This document shows positions 48,385 to 56,911 of a DNA stretch of 64,000 bases, piece by piece; position 1 is the stretch's first letter; the number at the start of each line of letters is the position of its first letter. The stretch spans positions 57,413-121,412 of the forward strand of contig NZ_FQZU01000017.1 of the NCBI RefSeq assembly GCF_900142135.1. The letters are read 5' to 3'. Below the pieces are notes generated by a model. That model was not told where the DNA came from. It worked only from the letters and a program-made list of their open reading frames with translations, and made no database searches. This DNA is from Desulfatibacillum alkenivorans DSM 16219. GTDB lineage: Bacteria > Desulfobacterota > Desulfobacteria > Desulfobacterales > Desulfatibacillaceae. The position numbers and the translations under genes were made by a program.

Positions 48385-49352
48385 AACTATCTCCTGAAAA
48401 ACTAATGCTCGAGTCTGAGCGCACAGGATTTCGACCTGATCTCCTTGAAAAGGTCGCCCATCTCCTGCACCTTTTATCGTCGTTTCAGAATCATCCGTTT
48501 CTGAAAGGCAAGCTGGCTCTCAAAGGCGGAACCGCACTGAATCTGTTTTTTCTGGATGTACCGCGGTTGTCCATTGATATAGACCTGAATTACGTGGCCC
48601 AGGCTAACCGGGATGAAATGATCAAAGACAGGCCCAAAGTGGAACAGGCGTTAACCGCAGTATTCGCCAGGGAGGGTTTTACGGTCAAACGCATGCCGGA
48701 GGACCATGCCGGGGGCAAGTGGATATTGGGGTACCAAGGAGCTTTCGGACAACACGGAAATCTTGAGGTGGACCTGAATTTTATGTTTCGCCTCCCTCTT
48801 TGGCCCGTGGTCAACGGAGAATCCAAAAGCGTAGGGTCATGGGTTGCTCACGACATTCCGCTTTTAGACATACATGAAATAGCCGCTGGCAAACTGGCGG
48901 CCTTATTTGCACGACGCCAGGCCAGGGACCTTTTTGACTGTTACGAACTGTTTGAAAAGGAAGGGCTGGATCAGAACAAAATCCGGTCAGCATTTATAGC
49001 CTATGGCGCCATGAATCGTAAGGATTGGCGAACTGTGTCATTGGATGATGTAAATTTTGACGCCAGGGAATTGGCCCAGCACCTGACGCCCACCCTGCGG
49101 ACAAATCCTATGCAGGGCGTTGGGAACCCGAACAACCTCGGGGAGCGGCTGGTCTCAGAAACCAAAACAGCCTTGGGCTTTCTTTTTCCATTTTCAGATT
49201 CAGAAAAAGAGTTTCTGGACAGACTATTAGACAGCGGAGAACTCCTACCAGCCTTGATCACGGATGACCCAGCCCTCCGGTACAGAATACAGGAGCATCC
49301 CCTGCTGGCATGGAAGGCGTTGAATGTTCGAAAATACAAAAAGTTGGAGTGA
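48381..49352 (+). CDS. AbiEii-type nucleotidyltransferase toxin
   Basis: 323 residues. The nucleotidyltransferase core is visible: LKGGTALNLFF with SIDIDLNYV (GGT/S ... DxD), EVDLNFMFRLPLWP, and the downstream DIHEIAAGKLAALFARRQARDLFDCY motif of the AbiEii/COG2253 family. Known relatives are toxins that modify tRNA acceptor ends and give abortive infection; the activity here is inferred. A truncated second copy of its middle part lies at 53770-54164. Both are in DNA bounded by tRNA-Leu att copies or next to them. Confidence 0.9.
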   Translation: MKLSPEKLMLESERTGFRPDLLEKVAHLLHLLSSFQNHPFLKGKLALKGGTALNLFFLDVPRLSIDIDLNYVAQANRDEMIKDRPKVEQALTAVFAREGFTVKRMPEDHAGGKWILGYQGAFGQHGNLEVDLNFMFRLPLWPVVNGESKSVGSWVAHDIPLLDIHEIAAGKLAALFARRQARDLFDCYELFEKEGLDQNKIRSAFIAYGAMNRKDWRTVSLDDVNFDARELAQHLTPTLRTNPMQGVGNPNNLGERLVSETKTALGFLFPFSDSEKEFLDRLLDSGELLPALITDDPALRYRIQEHPLLAWKALNVRKYKKLE

Positions 49353-49457
49353 AGCCCTGCGGTGATAGCGCAGAACTAACAGGGAGTATTGTAAATAGTC
49401 AGACTTAACCAGTTGGTCTTGATGCCCAATAAGACGGAGGGTGAAAAATCCCTGAAC

Positions 49458-49764
49458 ATGGAAATTTTTGACATAGACAAAGCGATCGCTAAAGCAGAAT
49501 CTGAATTAGCGAAACTGGAGGCCAAGCGCAATAAAGTACTCGAAAAACTCAATCAATTAAATTTGTTAAAAGATTCATGCAAGCCGAGTGCTTCTGAAAT
49601 ATTTCCCGCCAGCGCCGTTCTTGAAATCACCAAACATTCTCCTGAGGCGGATAAAATTGCTCTTTTTCTATCTCTTTTTAGAGGAAGGACAGATGTCTAT
49701 CCCCGAAGATTTGAAAGCTCCAGAACCGGAAAAAGCGGTTATCAGCCGGCATGTCGCAATGAAT
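49458..49764 (+). pseudogene. 5' part of a TOTE-type primase-helicase gene, cut by IS4-family insertion
   Basis: Starts with a coiled coil (IFDIDKAIAKAESELAKLEA) and enters the primase family start (ALFLSLFRGRTDVYPRRFES, then GKSGYQPACRNE), where the IS interrupts it between the Glu codon and the next codon. Joining it at the 9-bp target duplication to the 3' part restores one frame (CRNEWVKGKCGKP) of about 815-830 residues. Start uncertain: ATG at 49458 is preferred; a TTG at 49413 also keeps the frame. It follows the AbiE pair by about 105 bp. Confidence 0.85.
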
Positions 49765-51203
49765 CACATCTGTCCAAAATCGGATTTTTGAATAATGGCG
49801 AATGACGAGTTGAGGCTCCCATAGAATAGAAAGGCTTGAAATTGTCCTCCATGGTTGGTTTGATGTTTTTAACGACCAAGAAAAAAACATCGCAAAAACC
49901 AAGGAGGACATCATGACAGTACGCCACGCAAGCCTATTCAGTCAACTCACTTCGTTCTTTGATAAGTCCCGTTTTCAAGCTCTGGTAAACCGCCATGGAA
50001 CCGAAAAGTACTCCAAGGGTTTCAAGTCCTGGGATCATTTTGTGGCTATGTTGTTTAGCCAGATGGCCCAAGCGAAAAGCCTCCGGGAGATCAGCGGCGG
50101 TCTGGCCTGCTGCCTTGGAAAACTCCGCCACTTAGGCATGAAAAGCGCCCCGAACAAATCCACCCTTTCCTACGCCAACAACCATAGGAGTTGGGAGCTG
50201 TTTCAGGACATTTTTTATGAAACTCTTGGCCTGTGCCGACAAATGGGGCTGGGCAAACATAAATTCCGTTTCAAAAACAAGCTGCTGAGCCTGGACTCCA
50301 CGACTGTCTCTCTTTGTTTGAGCCTGTTTCCCTGGGCCAAATACCGGCAGACCAAAGGAGCGGTCAAAATCCACATGCTTCTGGACCACGACGGGTATCT
50401 TCCCTGCTTCGTGCATATTTCAGACGGTAAAACCGCGGACATCACGGTGGCCCGGCGACTGGTTCTCTCCCCCGGATCGATCATTGCGATGGACAAGGGC
50501 TATACAGACTACAAGCTATACGATCACTGGAGCGAACAGGATATCTTTTTTGTTACGCGCCTTAAAAACAATGCAAAGTATTCGGTTTTACGGGAGGTTG
50601 AGGTTCCCAAAAACAGGAACATCCTATCGGACCAGCGCATTTTTCTGACCGGCGGCTCCGCCCAAAGCCAATGCGACTGCCTGCTGCGAAGGGTGGTGGT
50701 TTGGGACCCGGAGCATGACCGTGAAATCGTGCTTCTGACCAACCATCTGGATTTTGGAGCTACGACCATTGCCGCAATTTACAAAGACCGGTGGCAAATC
50801 GAACTTTTTTTCAAGGCCCTGAAACAGAACCTCAGGATCAAGACTTTTGTGGGAACCAGCGAAAACGCCATGAAAATCCAGATTTGGACAGCATTGACAG
50901 CTATGCTTTTGATCAAGTTCCTGCAATTTAAATCGCGTATGAACTGGTCCTTATCGAATCTGGTGGCCTTTATGCGTTGGAACCTTTTTACTTACAGAGA
51001 CTTATGGACATGGATAGATGAGCCATTTGACACGCCGCCTCCTCCGCCTCCGCCTGTCCAATATGGACTTCCGTTTTGAGGTATTGGACAGCAGCAAGGG
51101 CTGAAAAAGACAACCTTGCCAGGGAAAGATCTAAAATCGGGATCTAACCCTTTGAAATCACACCCCTGCTAACCCGGCTTTTGAATTATTTTGGACAGCA
51201 GTG
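49765..51203 (+). mobile_element. IS4-family insertion sequence, 1439 bp
   Basis: Imperfect 16-bp ends: left CACATCTGTCCAAAAT (49765-49780) and right, read inward, CACTGCTGTCCAAAAT (ending 51203), 14 of 16 identical. Target duplication GCAATGAAT at 49756-49764 and 51204-51212. One transposase gene inside. Removing the element with one target copy restores the frame of the primase-helicase gene. Confidence 0.93.
49913..51079 (+). CDS. IS4-family transposase
   Basis: 388 residues. N-terminal DUF4372-like domain (SWDHFVAMLFSQMAQAKSLREI), then a DDE domain: first Asp in LLSLDSTTVSL, second in IIAMDKGYTDYKLY, and the Glu of YKDRWQIELFFKALKQN (the Y-R-E-K type signature). A proline run (PPPPPPP) ends the protein. 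AGGAGG before the ATG. The frame is intact, so it may be active. Confidence 0.96.
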   Translation: MTVRHASLFSQLTSFFDKSRFQALVNRHGTEKYSKGFKSWDHFVAMLFSQMAQAKSLREISGGLACCLGKLRHLGMKSAPNKSTLSYANNHRSWELFQDIFYETLGLCRQMGLGKHKFRFKNKLLSLDSTTVSLCLSLFPWAKYRQTKGAVKIHMLLDHDGYLPCFVHISDGKTADITVARRLVLSPGSIIAMDKGYTDYKLYDHWSEQDIFFVTRLKNNAKYSVLREVEVPKNRNILSDQRIFLTGGSAQSQCDCLLRRVVVWDPEHDREIVLLTNHLDFGATTIAAIYKDRWQIELFFKALKQNLRIKTFVGTSENAMKIQIWTALTAMLLIKFLQFKSRMNWSLSNLVAFMRWNLFTYRDLWTWIDEPFDTPPPPPPPVQYGLPF

Positions 51204-53359
51204 GCAATGAATGGGTAAAAGGAAAATGCGGCAAGCCAAAAATCAACTGCGCCAACTGCAATGCACGAGAATTTTTTCCAGTTACAGACTTGGTCATTCG
51301 CAACCATCTCCTGGGAAATAATCCGAACACGAGGTCGAATCGTGATTTTACAATAGGCATTTACCCTCTTCTGCAGGATGAAACATGCTACTTTCTTGCT
51401 GCTGATTTCGATAAAGCCATTTGGCTTGAAGACGCCGCTGCTTTTCTTGACACGTGCAAAACCCACAGCATTCCAGCCTATCTTGAGCGTTCCAGATCAG
51501 GCAATGGCGGCCATGTTTGGATTTTCTTTTCAGAGCCGACGCCAGCGACTATAGCCCGCAAAATGGGCTCTTTTATCCTAACGGAAACGATGGAGAATCG
51601 GCCTGAAATTGGCTTTGACTCTTATGACCGTTTCTTTCCTAATCAGGACACCATGCCCAAAGGCGGTTTTGGGAACCTGATTGCCCTTCCTCTTCAAAAA
51701 AAGCCCCGAGAAATGGGAAATAGTGTATTTCTTGATGCCAATTTCATTCCGCATATTGATCAATGGGCGTACCTATCTTCAATTCGTCGAATGAACAAAG
51801 CCGAAGTTGAGGCTGTGGTTGATGAGGCGGTTCGCAAGGGATCAATTGTTGGAGTGCGAATGGTTCTTACGGATGAAGATGATGACAAACCCTGGACGGC
51901 GCCCCCTTCCCGCAAACGAAAAAAGGCGCAGATAAAAGGCCCCTTTCCTAAAAAAATCACATTGGTGATGGGAAACCAGCTTTTCGTGCCCAAAGAGGAC
52001 CTGTCCCCTTCCTTGCAAAACGCCTTGATAAGAATACCGGCTTTCCAGAACCCGGAGTTTTATAAGGCTCAGGCGATGCGGTTTCCAACCTTTGACAAAC
52101 CAAGAATAATAGGTTGCGCTGAGAATTTTTCCAAACATATAGGCATCCCAAGAGGTTCGATAGAAGACGTTATGGGTCTTTTGGAATCCTTGAAAATTGA
52201 AGTTGAGATTAAAGAAGAGCGGAATGAGGGAAGCCCGCTAAACATAGAGTTTTCCGGGGTCCTGCGTCCGGAGCAGAAAATGGCTGCACAATCCATGCTG
52301 GAGCATGATACCGGGGTCCTTTCAGCCTCAACCGCATTTGGAAAAACCGTTATTGCAATTTACATGATTGCCGTAAGAAATGTGAATACGCTTATTCTTG
52401 TTCATCGCCGACAAATTCTTGACCAGTGGGTGGCCCGCTTAGGCGGATTTCTCAATGTCGATGCAGGAGACATAGGTCAGATTGGAGGCGGCAAACGAAA
52501 GCCCACCGGTAAAATCGACGTTGCCCTTGTACAAAGTCTGAGTAAAAAGGATGTTGTCGACGATATTGTGGGCGAATATGGACACCTCATTGTTGATGAA
52601 TGCCACCACATTTCAGCCAGAAGTTTTGAAAACGTTACCAAGCAGGCCAAGGCTAAGTTTGTTACCGGATTGTCAGCGACTGTCACCCGAAAGGATGGAC
52701 ATCATCCCATCATTTTTATGCAATGCGGTCCAGTTCGATACCGTGTCGATGACCGCAAACAAGCTGAAAAACGGCCGTTTGGACACAAGGTGGTTATGCG
52801 CCCAACCGGCTTCCAAATGAAATCGCCGCTTCACGGGGATGCAGACCCGACCATTCACGACTACTATACTGCATTGATGAAGGATGAACAGCGCAATATG
52901 CTGATCTTGAAAGACCTGTTGGACGCAATTAAAGAAGGCAGATCACCTGTTGTTTTGACCGAACGAAAAGAACATCTGCAAATTTTTATGGACCTGATTG
53001 AAAACCAGGTACAGCATGTTATTGCTTTAAAAGGCGGTATGGGAAAAAAGCAGCGGGTTGCCATATCAGATAGAATAGCCTCGATTGGAGAAGAAGGGGA
53101 GCGGGTTATCATAGCTACGGGAAAATACCTGGGCGAGGGTTTTGACGATTCCCGCCTTGACACGCTGTTTCTCACGCTCCCTGTCTCATGGCGAGGAACT
53201 GTGGCTCAATATGCGGGACGACTTCATAGGCTCAATGATATGAAAAAGGAGGTGGTGATTTATGATTACGCAGATTTGGATGTCCCAATGATGGCAAAAA
53301 TGTATGAAAGGCGCCGTCGTGGTTATCTTGCTATCGGTTATGAAATCGAAGAAGAATGA
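51204..53359 (+). CDS. TOTE-type archaeo-eukaryotic primase fused to SF2 helicase, 5' truncated by IS
   Basis: The open frame begins at a TTG within the IS end (51191) and runs 722 residues. Zinc-binding cysteines (GKCGKPKINCANC) precede an AEP primase domain: DFD in LAADFDKAIW, the SRSGNGGHVWIFF box and FPNQDTMPKGGFGNLIALPL. A superfamily 2 helicase follows: STAFGKTVIAIY (Walker A), VDECHH (DECH box), GLSATVTR and the arginine finger in QYAGRLHR. The pairing of this primase with such a helicase is the TOTE conflict-system module, thought to act against foreign DNA. The first 117 codons are on the other side of the IS, so the protein is probably inactive. Confidence 0.85.
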
Positions 53360-53483
53360 TGGGCTTAACTTGTAGAAAACAATGCGCGGCATTCAACGGT
53401 CCTTGCAAACTATAAAATCGTGCAGAAATCGCTACAGCGCTATCCAAAGCCGGAGGCGAAACAAAATTTTAAAATCTTAAACA

Positions 53484-53601
53484 GATTGCGATTGTGCGGC
53501 CAAAAATGTACAAAAAGTTTCAAATGGGTAAGAAAAAACGCAAATAAATTAGTAACATACCGTTTTCATAAGGGATTCAACGTCTCTCCCCTTCGGCGCC
53601 A
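53484..53601. repeat. 118-nt direct repeat, copy 2, ending in a degenerate att core
   Basis: 115 of 118 positions match 46602-46719. The att core reads TCTCCCCTTCGGCGCCA, one change from tRNA-Leu. It marks the right end of island 2. Between 53360 and 53483 I see no gene. Confidence 0.92.
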
Positions 53602-53607
53602 CAAAAT

Positions 53608-53652
53608 CAAAATCCCTTGTAAGGTCAGCATCTTGCAGGGGTTTTGTGTTTT
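53608..53652 (+). terminator. Hairpin after the third att copy
   Basis: AAATCCCTTGTAAG and CTTGCAGGGGTTTT can pair with one bulge and G-U pairs, followed by GTGTTTT. It occupies the same position relative to the att core as the two hairpins at 38488 and 46740 but is unrelated in sequence; it may be the original terminator of tRNA-Leu. Confidence 0.5.
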
Positions 53653-53769
53653 CAGGGCGCTGCTTGGGTGCGGATTGGACGCCGCAGCAGATGGCGCCCC
53701 AAAAATTTTCACGCCAAATATATCATAAAATCAACACATTGAATTAATTCATCGCAATACCATTCCATA

Positions 53770-54164
53770 GTATTCGCCAGGGTTGGTTATACAGTTAAAC
53801 GAATGCCCGAGGATCATGCCCGGGGCAAGTGGATATTGGGGCGCCAGGGGGCATTAGGACAACCCGGCAATATTGAAGTGGACCTGAATTTTATGTTTTG
53901 CGTCCCTCTTTGGCCGGTGGTCAGCAGTGAATCCAAAAATATAGGGGCATGGGCCGCCCATGATATTCCGCTTTTGGACATACATGAAATACTCGCTGGC
54001 AAACTGGCGGCCTTATTTGCGCGACGTCAGGCCAGGGACCTTTTTGATTGTTATAATCTTTTTGAAAAGGAAGGGCTTGATCGGAGCAAAATCCGGTCGG
54101 CGTTCATTGCCTATGGCGCCATGAACCGAAAGGATTGGCGAACGGTGTCTTTGGATGATGTAAA
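53770..54164 (+). pseudogene. AbiEii toxin fragment
   Basis: 132 codons closely matching 48664-49058 of the intact AbiEii gene, from VFARVGYTVKRMPEDHA to TVSLDDVN. The nucleotidyltransferase active-site N-terminus and the C-terminal quarter are missing; the frame then runs into a hairpin. It still keeps DIHEILAGKLAALFARRQA. It is probably the last trace of an older AbiE-bearing insertion at this site. Confidence 0.88.
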
Positions 54165-54172
54165 CCTGAAAC

Positions 54173-54200
54173 AAAGGGCGGCCCACAAGGGCCGCCCTTT
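54173..54200 (-). terminator. Terminator of the coiled-coil/CheY operon
   Basis: A perfect 12-bp stem AAAGGGCGGCCC/GGGCCGCCCTTT with a 4-nt loop, followed on the minus strand by GTTTC. It lies 40 bp after the last gene of the minus-strand operon. Confidence 0.7.
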
Positions 54201-54239
54201 ACGTGTTAGCAATTACATTTTTACGGGCCTGAAATAAGC

Positions 54240-54686
54240 CTAATCAAACTCGTTCGAGGCATCCTCCCAGGCGTCCGAAAGAGACTGGTAGGATTTGGAA
54301 AATCCCTCTTTCATGTGATCCCAGGCGAGAACGGAGCTGTTTTTAAGGCTTCCGTACCACTCCGCAACCTTGAGGCGTTGCCGCCTTAACTCTCGTTGGA
54401 CGGCCCTGGCGTTTTTACGGGCGGACTGGTCCATGGATTCCCATTCTTCGTCGATCCTGTTCTCCAGGCGCTCCATACGTTCGTCAAACGCCTTGAGCGC
54501 TTTTTGGGTTTTCTTGACAGCCTCGTCCTTTTGTTCCGCGCTATACCCCTTCAAGGTTTCAAGCAGTTCCTTGGTCTCTTGCTTAACGTCTTTGGCGGAG
54601 ACGTCCTCGGCAGAGGCTTGCATAAGCCCTCCGAAGCAAAGGAGCATTACCGCCGTCAAAGCCGTAATGAGTCTATAATTTTTCAC
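54240..54686 (-). CDS. Exported helical protein of unknown function
   Basis: 148 residues from a GTG start at 54686 (VKNYRLITALTAVML), with AGGAGG five bases upstream. A signal peptide (about 1-27, ending ASA) is followed by a long charged helix, probably coiled coil (about 35-115), with many Lys/Glu/Arg and no cysteine. The end is acidic (DAWEDASNEFD). It is the last gene of a four-gene operon with a CheY-like regulator. Function unknown. Confidence 0.78.
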   Translation of the reverse strand: MKNYRLITALTAVMLLCFGGLMQASAEDVSAKDVKQETKELLETLKGYSAEQKDEAVKKTQKALKAFDERMERLENRIDEEWESMDQSARKNARAVQRELRRQRLKVAEWYGSLKNSSVLAWDHMKEGFSKSYQSLSDAWEDASNEFD

Positions 54687-54743
54687 AGCAACCTCCTGTT
54701 TATAAAAAATGCGGCGCATGATCATCAAGGGGCGTTTGCAGTG

Positions 54744-55028
54744 CTAAAACCGGGACTTTGCCGCCTTGATGGCGTCGCCCAGGGAGTCAACGGCCTGCTC
54801 AAACCCGGTTTTCAAATCCGCCCAGGCGTCGGTTCCTGATTCCCGCATTTTCATAAGCCGCTCACGAGCTAGTTTGCGACGCGCCTGGAGTTCTTCGATT
54901 TGTTCGCGATAGTTGATCTGAGCGTCAGCCTTGGCGTTTTTAGCCTTGGCCTCCAACCGATCGATATCCGCGCTCCATTCATCCAATTTTGCCTGCATTT
55001 TAACCACATAGGCGTCTTTTTTTTCCAT
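54744..55028 (-). CDS. Small coiled-coil protein
   Basis: 94 residues from the ATG at 55028 (MEKKDAYVVKMQAKLDEW), with AAGGAG upstream. Almost wholly helical: a coiled coil rich in Ala, Lys and Glu, then DAWADLKTGFEQAVDSLGDA and an aromatic end (KSRF). Similar short coiled-coil proteins are widespread in Desulfobacterota and cyanobacteria, but their role is not established. Cytoplasmic. Confidence 0.8.
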   Translation of the reverse strand: MEKKDAYVVKMQAKLDEWSADIDRLEAKAKNAKADAQINYREQIEELQARRKLARERLMKMRESGTDAWADLKTGFEQAVDSLGDAIKAAKSRF

Positions 55029-55128
55029 GAGATACTCCTTTCCCGCCGGATTTTGATTTCCTGCAAGATTTTTTAAACTCCTTGCATTGGGGATCCAAAA
55101 ACCGGCGATCCTTGATTGCAAAGCCCTT

Positions 55129-55392
55129 TCAGGCGGCGTCAGTCAGTTTAATAAAAACCTGGTGAAAAATTTCCTCCCAGGCCGAGGAATCGGCAAGGAT
55201 GCGCGCTCCCCCGTCCATAGCCGCCTGCTCACACTTGTCCATGATTGCCGGGTCTCTTTTGATGTCATCCATTAAATGTCCGACATCCTCTCGCCCGGTC
55301 AGGGTGAGGATGGCGTTCTCGACGTCGATTTTGCCGTCCTGGCTAAAGAAGAAGTCGTCTCCATCCACGGACAATGCGGTCATTGAATTCAT
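55129..55392 (-). CDS. Small hypothetical acidic protein
   Basis: 87 residues, acidic (SVDGDDFFFSQDGKIDVEN), no signal or membrane segment. AAGGAG precedes the ATG, and the ATG overlaps the stop of the CheY-like gene by 4 bp, so the two are translationally coupled. Not recognised. Confidence 0.75.
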   Translation of the reverse strand: MNSMTALSVDGDDFFFSQDGKIDVENAILTLTGREDVGHLMDDIKRDPAIMDKCEQAAMDGGARILADSSAWEEIFHQVFIKLTDAA

Positions 55393-55766
55393 TTTCCCGT
55401 CTCCTTAAATTGGTTAATTACCAATTCCTTCAACTCTTTAAGGACAATGTCGTCCTTTGATATAAAATGGTCGGCTCCATAAGACTCCGAAGCTTCCCGA
55501 TACTCCTCCCCGTCGTGATTCGAAAGGACCACCACCAGGCAGTTTGGGTCCTTGGCCTTGATCCAGTTTATAACCATGAAGCCGGAGGGAGAGGGGATGT
55601 TCAAGTCCACAAAGACGGCTTTAGGCTTTTCCCTTGCAAAAGCGTCTTGGGCCGTCTTTCCGTCTTGGGCCTCAATAATCCTGGCTTCGGGGATGGCGGC
55701 TTCCATGGCCTCCCGAATAATCTGTCTAAATGCAGCGTTGTCTTCTACAATCAAAAGAGTTTGCAT
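55389..55766 (-). CDS. CheY-like single-domain response regulator
   Basis: 125 residues from the ATG at 55766 (MQTLLIVEDN). Receiver domain with acidic Glu8/Asp9, phospho-acceptor Asp54 in AVFVDLNIPS and Lys in FISKDD. No output domain. It is the first gene of the operon; a kinase partner is not adjacent. Since the next three genes encode small helical proteins, the regulator may work by protein contact. Confidence 0.92.
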   Translation of the reverse strand: MQTLLIVEDNAAFRQIIREAMEAAIPEARIIEAQDGKTAQDAFAREKPKAVFVDLNIPSPSGFMVINWIKAKDPNCLVVVLSNHDGEEYREASESYGADHFISKDDIVLKELKELVINQFKETGK

Positions 55767-55895
55767 GCCCTTTACCTCTCCGTTATTTGCAGCAAAGTGT
55801 ATCTTGCTTTCCAAGTCCCGGCTATAGGGGCAAACCCCCAATCCCGCTTTCTCAGGCATGTATCTGTTAGAATCAGGCTTGAATAAAACGGCATA

Positions 55896-56324
55896 TCAGC
55901 CGCCCTGCGATATCCGGTTAAGAATCCCCAACCCGGTGTATGCCTGGAACAAAAACAGGAATAATATAAAAAGGTTAATCAGTCCGTGCGCGGCCGGCAG
56001 CGCTTTTCGCTTTCGGGGTTTGAAGTACAGGTACAGCCCGGAAGCCATGCCCAGGATCATGAGCGCCGCCATTATCCCGGCCAGATTTTCATGGTTGCCG
56101 CCTACGTATGGTTCCAGGTCCAAAAGCCGCGTCATGACTCCTCCGCCCAACATCCCGGAAAGGGCGCCGGCGAAAGCCGCCCCCCCTGCCAATGCATGAC
56201 GTTTGCGCGAAAAGGCTTTCACCCTGCCCGTATGCAAAGCGAGAAAACGAGGAACAGCCAGAAACAAAGCGTAGAGGGCCAAGACGAACATCAAAGCCTG
56301 GAAGAACGGATGCATGTAGATCAT
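55896..56324 (-). CDS. DUF4079-like membrane protein
   Basis: 142 residues with four membrane helices (about 5-25, 45-65, 80-100, 110-132). His5, His31, His43, His78 and His113 lie in or near helices, as in cytochrome b561-like or DUF4079 proteins, so haem binding is possible. GGAG precedes the ATG. It is divergent from the gene at 56596. Confidence 0.75.
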   Translation of the reverse strand: MIYMHPFFQALMFVLALYALFLAVPRFLALHTGRVKAFSRKRHALAGGAAFAGALSGMLGGGVMTRLLDLEPYVGGNHENLAGIMAALMILGMASGLYLYFKPRKRKALPAAHGLINLFILFLFLFQAYTGLGILNRISQGG

Positions 56325-56427
56325 TGTATTTCTCCATTTTTATATTTTTTGCCGGGCGGCTGTCTCTGCAGAAACCGCAAACATGAACAGAGGCGCCTGT
56401 AAATGGTCTTGGGAGGAGTGTAGATCA

Positions 56428-56480
56428 GGCGTTTTTTCTTCTCCATGGGGCAATCCCCCCATTCGGGGAGAAAAAACGCC
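56428..56480. repeat. Extended imperfect palindrome between divergent genes
   Basis: Outer arms GGCGTTTTTTCTTCTCC and GGGGAGAAAAAACGCC (one bulge) enclose inner arms ATGGGG and CCCCAT. The whole 53-nt structure lies in the 270-bp gap between the divergent genes starting at 56324 and 56596 and could serve both promoters. Confidence 0.7.
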
Positions 56481-56595
56481 GTATCCTGCGCCGAATACCA
56501 GGGAGGCGGGGAGAAGATGGGGGATTGACCCTATTGTTTGAGAGCAGGCCTTCCCATATTCTGACCAGGAAAACAAAAATCACAAGGAGGCGTTC

Positions 56596-56808
56596 ATGAA
56601 TACGATTCTGTTAATCCTGTTGGCCGGGATTATTGCATACAGCGTTCTGAGACTTGGAAATAACAAGGAGTTGCGCTCCTTGTTGAAAAACAAGCCTGAC
56701 CGCTCCCTGGGCGTTTTAAAGCGGCGATACCTCCACAGCGAAGCGCCCGCCGGCTATTACCATTTGGCCGTCCAATCCTGGGAGCATGGGGAGGAGCGGC
56801 ATTTTTAA
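56596..56808 (+). CDS. Small membrane-anchored hypothetical protein
   Basis: 70 residues with a single N-terminal membrane helix (about 3-20) and a basic cytoplasmic or periplasmic tail (LLKNKPDRSLGVLKRRYLHS). AAGGAGG lies seven bases before the ATG, which supports it as a real gene. It is 104 bp upstream of the acyl-CoA dehydrogenase on the same strand. Not recognised. Confidence 0.65.
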   Translation: MNTILLILLAGIIAYSVLRLGNNKELRSLLKNKPDRSLGVLKRRYLHSEAPAGYYHLAVQSWEHGEERHF

Positions 56809-56911
56809 AAGAGCCTTGATGGGTGATGATGGATTTCATGCAAAAACAAGCATTTTTCTTTGCTTATAAGCCCGGCTGCTTATGTCTTCCAGGGCCGGAC
56901 AAGGAGAAGGT

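Larger units (their letters stand above)
46720..53601. mobile_element. Genomic island 2 (defence cargo), tandem to island 1
   Basis: Bounded by the att copies at 46703-46719 and 53585-53601 (16 of 17 identical) inside a 118-nt direct repeat. Cargo: a small membrane protein, an AbiEi/AbiEii pair and an IS-interrupted primase-helicase gene. No integrase is present in it. Confidence 0.7.
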
